Translations under genes and position numbers: made by a program | Shown here: positions 31,848 to 40,427 of the stretch, piece after piece | Layout: the number at the start of each line of letters is the position of its first letter | Position numbering within the stretch: position 1 is the stretch's first letter | Assembly: GCF_015690355.1 (NCBI RefSeq) | Contig: NZ_JADPRT010000005.1 | Coordinates: forward strand, 264,503-328,502 | DNA length: 64,000 nt | Reading direction: 5' to 3' | Source of the DNA: Streptacidiphilus fuscans | Lineage (GTDB): Bacteria; Actinomycetota; Actinomycetes; Streptomycetales; Streptomycetaceae | Notes under the pieces: model-generated | What the model saw: only the letters and a program-made list of their open reading frames with translations | Databases searched by the model: none | What the model was told of the DNA's origin: nothing

Positions 31848-32938
31848 CGCTGCGTCACCGCCAGCAGCAGATCGGCGGCGACCATCAGCGCGGTGGCGAT
31901 CCGGTGCAACCGGATGCCCAGCGTGCGCGCGCCGAACACGTCGCCCCGCACGTTGCCCCTGACCCACTGCACGGCGCGCAGCGCGACGACCGGCGACATC
32001 AGCAGCGGGAACCACCAGGGGCCGATCCCGGCGGCCGAGGGGGCGACGATCAGCAGGGCCTCGCACGCGGAGACCGCGCCGATGAACGCGGCGTTCCCGC
32101 GCACGGACGTGACGCAGGCGACCGTGAGCCGGCCGACGGCGCGGTCCCCGTCGCGGTCGTTGATGTTGGAGTAGACGCCGAACAGCGCGGGGCCGAGGCC
32201 GAAGACCAGCGCCTGGACGACTACGAACCCGGGCGCCTGCCCGGTCAACAGGCCGAAGAGCGGCAGCACGTAGCCCCAGCCGAGAGCGGCGAGGAAGAGC
32301 TCCTGGAAGCCGCGGTAGCTGAACTTGAGCCACCACGAGTACTGGAACCCGAAGACCAGGCACGCCCCGGTCCCGAGCACCGCCCACAGCGGCCGGGCGG
32401 GCGCGATCGCCACCGTCGCTCCCCAGAACCCGGCGCAGAGCGCGATCGCGGCGGAGCCGAAGCGCAGCGCCTGATGCTCCGTCAGTGTCCCGGCGACCAG
32501 CGGCTTGCGGGCAAGACGCCGGGCGGCGGCGTCCGGGCCGTAGTTGGCGGCGTCGCTGCCGTCGCGGTAGCCGGTGACGTCGTCGAAGGCCACCATCGCG
32601 GCGACCATGGTGAGTTCGCCGAGGAAGAAGAGCAGCAGCACCAGCGCGGACCGGCCGACGTACGGCAGATCGGCGGCCGCGCCGAACGGGACCAGCATCG
32701 CCGCGACCAGCGGGATGCTCAGGTAGTAGTCGAGGATGTCGAGCTTGGCCAGCTTGGCGTAGGCGCGCCAGCTGCCCGGCGCGATCACCGGGCCGTCGGC
32801 GACCGCTGCGGGCTCAGCAGTTCGTGCGGCCTCTGCGGCCGACGAACGGGCCGGAAGGGTCAGAACCCGTGCCTGAGCCGGTGGCTCAGGATGGGGCTGG
32901 GGCTGGGCCGCGGTGTCGAGTGCGGACGCGGGTTCCAT
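31844..32938 (-). CDS. UbiA-family prenyltransferase (copy 1)
   Basis: A 364-residue integral membrane protein with a 50-residue Pro/Ala-rich cytosolic leader and eight or nine TM helices. Two Asp-rich motifs bind Mg-prenyl diphosphate: FDDVTGYRDGSD (first) and NINDRDGDR (second). ARKPLVAGTLT follows the first, as in aromatic prenyltransferases of this family. It probably attaches a prenyl chain to an aromatic or other lipophilic acceptor in the membrane. A close homologue begins operon 2. The prenyl donor must come from genes outside the window. Confidence 0.9.
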   Translation of the reverse strand: MEPASALDTAAQPQPHPEPPAQARVLTLPARSSAAEAARTAEPAAVADGPVIAPGSWRAYAKLAKLDILDYYLSIPLVAAMLVPFGAAADLPYVGRSALVLLLFFLGELTMVAAMVAFDDVTGYRDGSDAANYGPDAAARRLARKPLVAGTLTEHQALRFGSAAIALCAGFWGATVAIAPARPLWAVLGTGACLVFGFQYSWWLKFSYRGFQELFLAALGWGYVLPLFGLLTGQAPGFVVVQALVFGLGPALFGVYSNINDRDGDRAVGRLTVACVTSVRGNAAFIGAVSACEALLIVAPSAAGIGPWWFPLLMSPVVALRAVQWVRGNVRGDVFGARTLGIRLHRIATALMVAADLLLAVTQR

Positions 32939-33035
32939 CGGGCGGGTGTTCCTCCTGCGTTGCGGTGCTGCTGACCTGCGGTGGTGCGGTCCTGCGGTGC
33001 TGGCCGTCCTGCGTCGGGCGGCGGAATCGCTGCGC

Positions 33036-34700
33036 TCAGGCGCCTCCCGGATCCGGCAGGTGGCGGGCCGTCGCCGCGGCGGTGAGCGTGCGGCGGCAGA
33101 CCTTGCCGGTGGCCCCGAGCGGCAACCGCTCCAGATGCAGCACGAGTTCGGGCAGCTTGCGGCGGGCCAGGCCGCGCTCGCCGCCCAGGTACGCGCCGAG
33201 GCTCGCGACGTCCAGCGGGGGCGTGCCGGGGCGCTGGACCAGGCAGGCGCAGAGCCGCTCGCCGAGGTCCGGGTCCGGGACGGCCACGCAGGCCGCCTCG
33301 GCCACGTCCGGGTGGGCGTGCACCTGTTCCTCGACCTCGGCCGGGCTGATCGTCCAACCGCCGCGGATGACCACCTGCTTGAGCCGGTCCAGCACGCGCA
33401 GCGAGCCGTCCGCCTCGATCACGCCCAGGTCGCCGGTGCGGACCCAGCCGTCGGCGGTGCGGTAGCGGCGGTCGAGCTCGGGCGCACCGACGTAGCAGAG
33501 CGGGCTCATCGGTCCGCGCGCCTGGATCTCGCCGCTGGTCCCCGGCGGCAACGGCCGGTCGTCCGGGCCGCAGACGCGCAGCTCGGTGACGCGCGGGTCG
33601 GGCGTCCCGACGCGGCTCACGTCCTGCTGCGGATCGGTCCACGTCGTACGGCAGTTGACGCCGTCGCTGGATCCGTAGACGTTGGTGACCGGGCAGCGGA
33701 ACCGCTTCAGCGCGGCGGCCAGCACGGCGGAGGTCAGCTGCGCGCCGCTGGAGACGACCTTCCGCAGGGAACCGAGCTCCTCGCCGGGCACGGGCGGATG
33801 GTCGGCGATCCGGCGCAGCATGGTCGGCACGCCGACGAGGTGCGTCGGCCGCCAGGCGGTGACGGCGCGCAGGACACCCTCGGGGTCGAACCTGTCCAGC
33901 AGGTGCAGCGTCGCTCCGCAGCCGGCCAGTGCGACGAGCCCGAGCGAGCCGTAGGAGGACGCGAGCGGGGCGAGCACGAGGGCGCTGGGAGCGTCGGTCT
34001 CCCCATAGGGATCGTCGGGATCGAGGCCCAGCACGGCGGCGACGTAGGTGCCGCGTCCGCCCAGCAGCGCATTGTGACTGTAGGCGGTCATCTTCGGCGC
34101 GGTCTCCGAGCCGGAGGAGACCAGGATCCGGGCCGGAGCCTCGGGTTCGACGTCGGCGGGGCGGAACGCCTCGGGGTCGCCGCGCAGCAGGTCGTCGACC
34201 GTGACGACGTGCTCCAGGTGGTCGAGGGGTCCGTGTCGGCGGTCGATGGCTGACGCTGAGTCAGTTTCGGCTTCGGTGACCAGGAACCGGGCCCTGGAGA
34301 GCTCCAGCAGCGCGTGACTCTCGCGGCTGCCCTGACCGGCCGGCCACGGCAGGGCGACCGCGCCGACGGCCGCGACGGCGAGATCCACCGCCAGAGCGCG
34401 CCAGCCGCTCGGCAGCCGGACGCCGACGATGTCGCCGGGACCCGCCCCGGAGGCGGCAAGAGCTGCGGCCATCTGCAGGACGTGCAGGTCAAACTGACGA
34501 TACGTCAGCTGAACGTCGGACGTGCGGACGGCAAGGCGGTCCGCGTGGACGCGCACGCGCTCGGCGAAGGCCTGGTACAGGCCGACGTCCGGGCAGTCGC
34601 CGCGCTGGACCCACTGCAGGCGCAGCCGCGCGGGGACGGTGTCGCGCAGGACCAGGCCGTTGTCGGAGCGCCAGGTCCGCACGGGTGCGGCGGTGGTCAT
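33036..34700 (-). CDS. Aryl-AMP ligase (ligase 2, DhbE/EntE-like)
   Basis: A 554-residue adenylating enzyme. The phosphate-binding loop is altered to VSSGSETAPKMTAYSH, similar to the SGGTT-type loops of aryl-AMP ligases. YGSSDGVNCRTTWTD sits where DhbE/EntE have their GxxEGL motif, and VRTGDLGVI, RLKQVVIRGG and the GATGKVCRR lysine are present. The length and the overall order fit 2,3-dihydroxybenzoate-AMP ligase relatives. The ATG overlaps the CoA-transferase stop (ATGA). The likely job is activation of an aromatic acid; the specificity code is not deducible by eye. Confidence 0.88.
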   Translation of the reverse strand: MTTAAPVRTWRSDNGLVLRDTVPARLRLQWVQRGDCPDVGLYQAFAERVRVHADRLAVRTSDVQLTYRQFDLHVLQMAAALAASGAGPGDIVGVRLPSGWRALAVDLAVAAVGAVALPWPAGQGSRESHALLELSRARFLVTEAETDSASAIDRRHGPLDHLEHVVTVDDLLRGDPEAFRPADVEPEAPARILVSSGSETAPKMTAYSHNALLGGRGTYVAAVLGLDPDDPYGETDAPSALVLAPLASSYGSLGLVALAGCGATLHLLDRFDPEGVLRAVTAWRPTHLVGVPTMLRRIADHPPVPGEELGSLRKVVSSGAQLTSAVLAAALKRFRCPVTNVYGSSDGVNCRTTWTDPQQDVSRVGTPDPRVTELRVCGPDDRPLPPGTSGEIQARGPMSPLCYVGAPELDRRYRTADGWVRTGDLGVIEADGSLRVLDRLKQVVIRGGWTISPAEVEEQVHAHPDVAEAACVAVPDPDLGERLCACLVQRPGTPPLDVASLGAYLGGERGLARRKLPELVLHLERLPLGATGKVCRRTLTAAATARHLPDPGGA

Positions 34701-36340
34701 CGGTGGAACTCCCAGGGGCTGCGGACCACGGTGCAGTCGCCGTCACGGTCGAGGGCGGCGGCGAAGCGCGGGTCCGCCGCAAGGTCCGCCAGATCGGTGC
34801 ACGGCACGATCGACGGCTCCAACTCCGGCCCCGCATCCGGGGAGCGCAGCTCGGGCAGACACAGCATCCGAGCGGCGGAGAGCAGCGAGGAGGTCAGGGC
34901 CTGCCCGCGCCCGGTCAGCCGGGCGGCGAGCAGCCCCGCGACGGCGCCCTCCGCGCAGACGGCGCCGCCGAGCACGTCGGTGAGGGTGAACAGGGACGGC
35001 GTCGGCGGAAGGCCGGGCGGCGTGACCAGCGCCGCCAGCCCGGACCAGGCCTGGACCGGGAAGTCCGTTCCCACGGGCGGTCGTTCGCCCCGCTCCTCGC
35101 CCCAGCCGGAGGCGGCGACGTGGACCAGTCCCGGGTTGACCTCCGCCAGCGCCTCCGCGTCGAGGCCGAGCGCCCGGTCCTTGCCGGGCGCGAGGCTGTG
35201 CAGGAACACGTCCGCCCCGGCGGCGAGTTCGCGCACGGTCGCACGGCCGGACGCGGTGGCGAGGTCCGCCTCCTGGGTCTCCTTGCCGTGGTTCAGCGCC
35301 ACGAAGCGCGCCGAGCAGTCGCCCGCCATCGGCGGCATCCCGCGCATCGGGTCGCCACCGGGCGGCTCGACGCGGACCACCCGGGCGCCGAGCAGCCGCA
35401 ACAGGTGCCCGGCCAGCGGACCTTGGACGCGGCGGCAGACCTCGACCACGATCACCCCGGCCAGCGGTCCGTCTCCTGCGTGCGGCCCGCCTCCCCTCTC
35501 CCGAGCCGTGCCGACAGAACGTCCGGGCACCACACGCCACGGCCAGCCGTCGGGCAGCAGATCCCGGGGTTCGGCGGCGACCGGCGTCAGGTCCACGCCG
35601 GTCTCGCGCGCCAGGCGTTCGAGGTCGGCGAACGGCAGCCCTGCCGTCGCCGCGAGCAGACCGACCGGGAGCGGACAGACGGCCGTGCCGTAGCGCTGCT
35701 GGAACGGAAGCCAGCCGCGTCCGGCGTCGGCCCGGTCCGCGCCGACCGCGGCCCAGAAGCCGCGCCACGCCTCGGGATCGAGCGTCTCCAGTTCGAACCG
35801 GACCCCGTCGGCGGCCGCGAACGGCGGGCCACCCGGAGTGGCGGGCTCGGACCACTCCTCGTCCGCGGCGGTCGCGGCGGCCAGGTACTGGCCGACCGAG
35901 AGCAGCGCCGCCTGCGCCACCGACGTGGTGACGGACGGGGTAACGCACCGGTCGTCACCGCCCCGCCCGGCAGCCTGGTCGACCAGCGCCGCCAATGTGC
36001 CGGTCGCGGCGAGCGTCCCCGCGAGCGCGCTCGCGTAGGCGATGCCCAGCGCGGTCGGGCCGCCGTAGCGGCGGCCGTGGACGTGCATCAGCCCGCAGGC
36101 GGCCTGCACGTCGGCCTCGCCGCCGAGCGCGAGGTCGACCGGCCCGGCGCAGCTCAGGTCGGCGCGCGCCCGGAACGGCCCGGCCTGAGCGGTGAACACC
36201 CCACTCCTGCACGGCAGTTCCGGCCTGACCCGCCAACCGAGCGCCCGCAGCTGCGCGACGGCCAGCCGCGCGGCCACGTCCGGAGCGGCACCCGGACCGG
36301 AGGCCCGGGTGCGGACGTGGACCGCCGCGGTGGTCGTCAT
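34697..36340 (-). CDS. Double-domain CaiB/BaiF-type CoA-transferase-like protein
   Basis: A 547-residue protein. The C-terminal half (about 290-547) is a class III CoA-transferase core: LAGVIVVEVCRRVQGPLAGHLLRLLGARVVRVEPPGGDP then LNHGKETQEADL, ADVFLHSLAPGKDRALGLD and GTDFPVQAWSGL, which carries the candidate catalytic Asp. The first 200 residues look like a degraded second copy (GLMHVHGRRYGGPTALGIAYASALAGTLAATG is the matching region of the other lobe). Standard family members are about 400 residues and form interlocked dimers, so this may be a pseudo-dimeric fusion. It is coupled on both sides by ATGA overlaps. Confidence 0.8.
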   Translation of the reverse strand: MTTTAAVHVRTRASGPGAAPDVAARLAVAQLRALGWRVRPELPCRSGVFTAQAGPFRARADLSCAGPVDLALGGEADVQAACGLMHVHGRRYGGPTALGIAYASALAGTLAATGTLAALVDQAAGRGGDDRCVTPSVTTSVAQAALLSVGQYLAAATAADEEWSEPATPGGPPFAAADGVRFELETLDPEAWRGFWAAVGADRADAGRGWLPFQQRYGTAVCPLPVGLLAATAGLPFADLERLARETGVDLTPVAAEPRDLLPDGWPWRVVPGRSVGTARERGGGPHAGDGPLAGVIVVEVCRRVQGPLAGHLLRLLGARVVRVEPPGGDPMRGMPPMAGDCSARFVALNHGKETQEADLATASGRATVRELAAGADVFLHSLAPGKDRALGLDAEALAEVNPGLVHVAASGWGEERGERPPVGTDFPVQAWSGLAALVTPPGLPPTPSLFTLTDVLGGAVCAEGAVAGLLAARLTGRGQALTSSLLSAARMLCLPELRSPDAGPELEPSIVPCTDLADLAADPRFAAALDRDGDCTVVRSPWEFHR

Positions 36341-37158
36341 GCCGGACGCCTCGCCTGCACGCAGTACAGGACGGAGGACGCCGCGCGGAAGGCGGGGTGC
36401 GTCATCGCCTCGCGCGCCGCCAGCAACTGATCATCCGTCAGACCTTGCTCCAGCAACGCCTCACGCAGGTGGTACGTGTGGTGGAGCTGCAGTTGCAGGC
36501 CCGGCGAGTCCGCCGTCCAGGGCATCAGATGCGGCACCGGCTCGACGTCCGTGAAGCCCGCCGCGCGCAGGTCCTCCGCGCTCTTGCGACCCCACGAGGG
36601 GTCCGCACCAGCCGCGCGCAGGACACGACCCTTGGCGGCCTGGCACGCCTCGTAGCCCTCGCGGGTGCGCCGGTCGGGAGCGAGCAGCACCGGCGCGTAG
36701 TCGATGTCGAACTCCTCCAACTGCAACCATCCGCCGGGCCGCAGGGCACGCAACAGCGTGCCGAGGACAACTCGCCGCTGCGGCAGGTGGGTCAGCACGA
36801 GCCGGAAGTGGATCAGGTCGAAACCCGCCTCGGGCAACGGGTCGTGGACGACGTCGTGCCGTCGCACCGTCAGCCCCGCACGCGCGGGGATGTGCTCGGG
36901 CTTGAGGTCGGTGGCCAGCACGGTGCCGCCGGGCGCGACGCGTTCGGCCAGCCAGAGCGCGACGCTGCCGCCGCCCGCGCCGACCTCCAGGCAGTCCCAG
37001 CCGGGCCCGACCCCGGTCTGCGCCAGGCGGGCCGTGGTGATCCCGTCGTGCGCGGCGCCCAGGCAACGGTGCAGCTCGTTCGCGTGAGGACTGTCGTTGT
37101 CGAATACGTAGGCGCCTTCGGGCGGGCTGGTGAGGGTGGCGGATTCGGCGACGGGCAT
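36337..37158 (-). CDS. SAM-dependent class I methyltransferase
   Basis: A 273-residue methyltransferase. Motif I is CLEVGAGGGSVALWLAERV (about 57-75). The acidic residue after strand 2 is in VLATDLKPEHI, and motif III is around LRPGGWLQLEEFD. It belongs to the UbiE/small-molecule group. The ATG at 37158 has GGAG upstream and its stop overlaps the CoA-transferase start. It probably methylates an O, N or C atom of the pathway intermediate. Confidence 0.9.
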   Translation of the reverse strand: MPVAESATLTSPPEGAYVFDNDSPHANELHRCLGAAHDGITTARLAQTGVGPGWDCLEVGAGGGSVALWLAERVAPGGTVLATDLKPEHIPARAGLTVRRHDVVHDPLPEAGFDLIHFRLVLTHLPQRRVVLGTLLRALRPGGWLQLEEFDIDYAPVLLAPDRRTREGYEACQAAKGRVLRAAGADPSWGRKSAEDLRAAGFTDVEPVPHLMPWTADSPGLQLQLHHTYHLREALLEQGLTDDQLLAAREAMTHPAFRAASSVLYCVQARRPA

Positions 37159-37245
37159 GGATTCTCCGGAAACGAGGGCAGGACGCGGCGGTGGGCCGCC
37201 GCCGCGGACAGCGGCCCACCGTGGGTGACTCAGACGCGGGACGCG

Positions 37246-37752
37246 TCAGGAGGCGTCCCAGGTGATGTCGTAGACCGCGAGGGAGCGGTTGGTGATGTGC
37301 GCGGTGCCGGTGACGCCCTTGTACGCGCCGGTGCCGCCCTCGATGACCCCGTCGAAGGACTTCGGGTAGGTGGCGGTGGCCGGGTTCTGGACCGGGAAGA
37401 CCGCGTCGATCGCGATCTGGTCGCCGTCGGCGAAGACGATGTCCGCGTGGCAGAACGCGGTGACCGAGGTCGGCGTGATGCCGTCCTTGTCGCACATGTC
37501 GTAGGCCTTGCCGGCGACGTTCCCGTCGGCGTCCTTGACCACAGCGGTGCCACCGAAGCCGGCGCCGACGGCGCTGGCGGCACCGGCCTCGTCGTTGTTC
37601 GCGCTGAAGTCGACAGTCAGCGCGGGCGGCGCGACGGCACGCAGGTGGGCGGCGCTGGCGCTCCCGGTCGAACCGGCGACCAGGGCGACAGCGGCGGCAC
37701 CGGCCGCGGCGGCGACGAGCGCGGCACGCTTCACCGTGACAAAACGGGACAT
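37246..37752 (-). CDS. Secreted allene-oxide-cyclase/dirigent-like barrel protein, first gene of operon 1
   Basis: A 168-residue exported protein. The signal peptide covers about 1-35 (ending SASA-AH). The mature part has the AOC-barrel signature SFDGVIEGGTGAYKGVTGTAHI near the C-terminus, preceded by FADGDQIAIDAVF. Plant members of this eight-stranded barrel fold steer cyclisation or radical coupling of small molecules. Bacterial members are uncharacterised, so a cyclase or ligand-guiding role outside the membrane is an inference. The ATG has GAGGAG upstream. The shared 30-bp regulatory module begins 47 bp upstream of the start. Confidence 0.75.
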   Translation of the reverse strand: MSRFVTVKRAALVAAAAGAAAVALVAGSTGSASAAHLRAVAPPALTVDFSANNDEAGAASAVGAGFGGTAVVKDADGNVAGKAYDMCDKDGITPTSVTAFCHADIVFADGDQIAIDAVFPVQNPATATYPKSFDGVIEGGTGAYKGVTGTAHITNRSLAVYDITWDAS

Positions 37753-37798
37753 GAAAACTCCTCGAACGGCCCGGACCGTTTGCCCGGGTTCGCAGCAC

Positions 37799-37828
37799 AG
37801 TGCACCACATGCTCCGTGCACGGAGCGA
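37799..37828. promoter_or_regulatory. Shared 30-bp regulatory module, copy upstream of operon 1
   Basis: Plus strand: AGTGCACCACAT followed by the 16-bp perfect palindrome GCTCCGTGCACGGAGC (37811-37826). It matches 48209-48238 at 25 of 30 positions, and the palindromic core (TCCGT-NN-ACGGA) is kept by compensating changes. It lies 47 bp upstream of the first gene of operon 1. I interpret it as the binding site of a pathway regulator encoded elsewhere. Confidence 0.75.
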
Positions 37829-37904
37829 CCCTTGGCCGTGTCGTCGTGTCGCCCACGAACCACCCTCAAGTGGGCCTTGCAACCAGGGATTTGGCCGCCC
37901 GCAC

Positions 37905-37935
37905 AAAGCCTTGGACACAAAGGGACCAAGGCTTT
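37905..37935. repeat. Perfect inverted repeat, 10-bp arms
   Basis: AAAGCCTTGG, 11 bases, CCAAGGCTTT. The centres of the arms are 21 bp apart (two helical turns), as expected for a dimeric regulator; it could also form an RNA hairpin in the leader of the downstream gene. Confidence 0.7.
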
Positions 37936-37961
37936 GGGGCCTCCAAGATCATCATCCGCCA

Positions 37962-37978
37962 GGGTGAACAATTCACCC
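37962..37978. repeat. Perfect inverted repeat, 7-bp arms
   Basis: GGGTGAA, CAA, TTCACCC. A compact operator-like palindrome 145 bp upstream of the nucleotide-sugar dehydrogenase start. Confidence 0.6.
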
Positions 37979-38002
37979 GCCTGGTGGCCGCTTGGGCACT
38001 GT

Positions 38003-38019
38003 GCCCTGCATGCCAGGGC
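38003..38019. repeat. Perfect inverted repeat, 6-bp arms
   Basis: GCCCTG, CATGC, CAGGGC, 41 bp after the previous palindrome centre. Confidence 0.5.
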
Positions 38020-38122
38020 TGCGAGTTGGCAGGATCGCTGCGAGCGGACCCAAGTAATTTCCCGGGCCCGCCCTTTCGCTGTGCCCGTTGTTCAGGGGCC
38101 GCCGTTCCAGGGGAGTTCGGTC

Positions 38123-39373
38123 ATGTCATTTGATCTGCTGATCGTGGGCCTCGGTTATGTGGGCCTCCCGCTCGCCCGCGCCGCGAGCGACGCGGGACTT
38201 TCCGTGGCCGGATACGACATCGCACCGACCACCGTCAGCGCACTGCGCGCGGGCCGCTCCCCGGTCCGTGACGTCGCGGACGCGGACGTGGCCCGGATGC
38301 TCGACGCCGGCTTCATTCCCACCGACGACCCGGACCTGCTGACGCAGGCGCAGGCCGTGGCCCTCTGCGTCCCCACCGGCCTCACCCCCGACGGGCAGCC
38401 GGACCTCGGCCCGCTCACCGCCGCGTGCCGTACGGTCGCCGAGCGGCTGCGGTCCGGGATGCTCGTCGTGCTGGAGTCGACCTCGTTCCCGGGCACCACC
38501 GAGGAGTTGGCGCGCCCGCTGCTTGAGGCCACCGGACTGGTCGCGGGCGTCGACTTCCACCTCGGCTACTCCCCCGAGCGCGTCGACCCGGCCAACCGGG
38601 AGTTCGGCATCGGCAACACGCCCAAGGTGGTCTCCGGCGTGACGCCGGTCTGCGCCAAGCAGTGCGCGGCGCTGTACGAACGGTTCGTCGACACCGTGGT
38701 CGTCGCGCGCGGCACCCGCGAGGCCGAGCTCGCCAAGCTGCTGGAGAACACCTACCGGAGCGTCAACATCGCGCTCGTCAACGAGTTCGCCCGCTACTGC
38801 CACACGGTGGGCGCGGACGTGTGGGACGTGGTGGCCTGCGCGGGGACGAAACCTTTCGGCTTCCAGTCCTTCCGCCCCGGCCCCGGGGTCGGCGGGCACT
38901 GCATCCCGGTCGACCCGGTCTACCTGCTGCACGGCGCGCCCGCCGACTCCTTCGCCGTCGTCCGGGCCGCGCTACGGGCCAACCACGTCATGCCCGGCCA
39001 TGTCGTGGCCCGCGCAGTGGAGTTGCTCGAAGCCCGGGGAGTGCCCGCGGCACGCGCCCGGGTGACGCTGCTGGGCGCGGCCTACAAGCCGGACACCGAC
39101 GACGTGCGCGAGTCACCCGCCCTGGACGTCGCACGCGGCCTGCTGGACCTGGGCGTCGAGGTCACCTGGCACGACCCGCACGCCGCACGCCTGCCGCTCG
39201 ACCGTCCCCAGCTGCGCCGCCACACCGACCCGCTGCGGGCCGCGGCGGAGGCCGACCTGGTCGTGCTGCTCCAAGCCCACACCGGCTACGACCTGCCGAC
39301 GCTGACCAAGGCGTCCCGGCTGCTCTTCGACACGACCGGACGGTTGAGCGGCGACCGCGTCGTGCGGCTGTGA
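38123..39373 (+). CDS. UDP-glucose/GDP-mannose-type nucleotide-sugar dehydrogenase
   Basis: A 416-residue NAD-dependent four-electron dehydrogenase that converts a nucleotide sugar to its uronic acid. The N-terminal NAD motif VGLGYVGLPLA lies at about 8-18. The conserved LAKLLENTYRSVNIALVNEF precedes the catalytic Cys, C260, in GVGGHCIPVDP. The C-terminal LGAAYKPDTDDVRESPA completes the family. The overall pattern is closest to the WecC/TuaD branch acting on UDP-N-acetylmannosamine or UDP-glucose. It is divergent from operon 1 and shares its control region, so a glycosylation (uronic acid) step is possible, although no glycosyltransferase is nearby. Confidence 0.92.
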   Translation: MSFDLLIVGLGYVGLPLARAASDAGLSVAGYDIAPTTVSALRAGRSPVRDVADADVARMLDAGFIPTDDPDLLTQAQAVALCVPTGLTPDGQPDLGPLTAACRTVAERLRSGMLVVLESTSFPGTTEELARPLLEATGLVAGVDFHLGYSPERVDPANREFGIGNTPKVVSGVTPVCAKQCAALYERFVDTVVVARGTREAELAKLLENTYRSVNIALVNEFARYCHTVGADVWDVVACAGTKPFGFQSFRPGPGVGGHCIPVDPVYLLHGAPADSFAVVRAALRANHVMPGHVVARAVELLEARGVPAARARVTLLGAAYKPDTDDVRESPALDVARGLLDLGVEVTWHDPHAARLPLDRPQLRRHTDPLRAAAEADLVVLLQAHTGYDLPTLTKASRLLFDTTGRLSGDRVVRL

Positions 39374-39394
39374 GCCGTGCGTCCCGGGCGCGGC

Positions 39395-40183
39395 TCAGTT
39401 CACGAACCCGCCGTTGCTCGTCAGCAACTGCCCGTTGATCCAGCCGCCCTGCGGCGAGCAGAGGAACTCCACCAGGTGCGCGGTGTCCTGCGGCGTGCCG
39501 AGCCGACCGAGCGGGGTCCGGGCCGTCAGCTGCTCCCGCACCTCGTCCGACATCCAACCGGTGTCCACCGGGCCGGGGTTGACCACGTTGGCGGTGATCC
39601 CGAGATGTGCGAGCTCATGCGCGGCGGCCAGCGTGATCCGGTCCAGCGCGCCCTTGCTCGCGCCGTAGGGCAGGTTGCCGACGGTGTGGTCACTGGTCAG
39701 CGCGATCACGCGGCCGGTGCCGGGCGCGTCCTGGAAACGCCGTCCGTACGCGCGGATCAGCAGCCAGGTGGCCCGCGCGTTCACGGCGAAGTGACGGTCG
39801 AAGCTCTCGACGGTCGTGTCGAGCAGTCCGGAGTCGACCGACTCGCAGTGGCACATCACCAGCGCGGTGACGCCGCCGAAGCGCCGCTCGACCGCGTCGA
39901 AGATCCGCTCCGGGGTCGCGGGGTCGGCCAGGTCCGCCTCCACCGCCAGCGTGTCGGCGCCGTGCCCGGCCAGCTCCTCGGCGATCTCGTCCGCCGCGCC
40001 GCGCTCGACGCCCCAGGGCATCCGGGCGTCGTAGGGCGACCAATGGGTGAACGCGACGTCCCAGCCCGCCGCCGCCAACCGCCGGGCCACGCCGGCCCCG
40101 ATGCCGACCGTGCGGCCCACCCCGGTCACCAGCGCGACCGGGCGCGAACCGGCGGATGCGGCGTTCCCGTCCTCATTCCTCAT
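39395..40183 (-). CDS. SDR-family oxidoreductase
   Basis: A 262-residue classical short-chain dehydrogenase. The cofactor loop is variant (VTGVGRTVGIGAGVARRL, with an insertion, like enoyl-reductase-type SDRs). The catalytic Ser region is ALTSDHTVGNLPYGASKGALD, with Tyr and Lys in YGASK. The C-terminal FLCSPQGGWINGQLLTSNGGF is standard for 3-oxoacyl-ACP reductase-like SDRs. It lies convergent to the dehydrogenase gene and is not part of either operon. The role is probably keto reduction. Confidence 0.9.
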   Translation of the reverse strand: MRNEDGNAASAGSRPVALVTGVGRTVGIGAGVARRLAAAGWDVAFTHWSPYDARMPWGVERGAADEIAEELAGHGADTLAVEADLADPATPERIFDAVERRFGGVTALVMCHCESVDSGLLDTTVESFDRHFAVNARATWLLIRAYGRRFQDAPGTGRVIALTSDHTVGNLPYGASKGALDRITLAAAHELAHLGITANVVNPGPVDTGWMSDEVREQLTARTPLGRLGTPQDTAHLVEFLCSPQGGWINGQLLTSNGGFVN

Positions 40184-40427
40184 GGCGCACCATGCTTCGA
40201 CCGACTGCGGCGGGCAGCAACCGGTTTTCGGGCCGCCACCCCCGCGCCGGTGCCGAACGGCTCTGCCGTCGTCACCGGTTCGGTCGATCGCCGACGCCGC
40301 GCCGGGCGTGTCGGCACCGCGCCGCGCCCGCGCTCACTAGCCTTCCGAGCGCCCGGCAGACCGCGGCCACAGGCGGATGCCCCGACTCCGGCCGGCGGGC
40401 CACCCCCAACTGGGCGCGAGGAGACCT

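Larger units (their letters stand above)
37753..38122. other. 370-bp divergent control region rich in inverted repeats
   Basis: No gene lies between operon 1 and the nucleotide-sugar dehydrogenase. The region holds at least five inverted repeats: AACGG/CCGTT around 37775-37790, the 16-bp palindrome 37811-37826 inside the shared module, 10-bp arms at 37905-37935, 7-bp arms at 37962-37978 and 6-bp arms at 38003-38019. Its base composition is lower in GC than the flanks. It reads as a complex bidirectional promoter. Confidence 0.7.
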
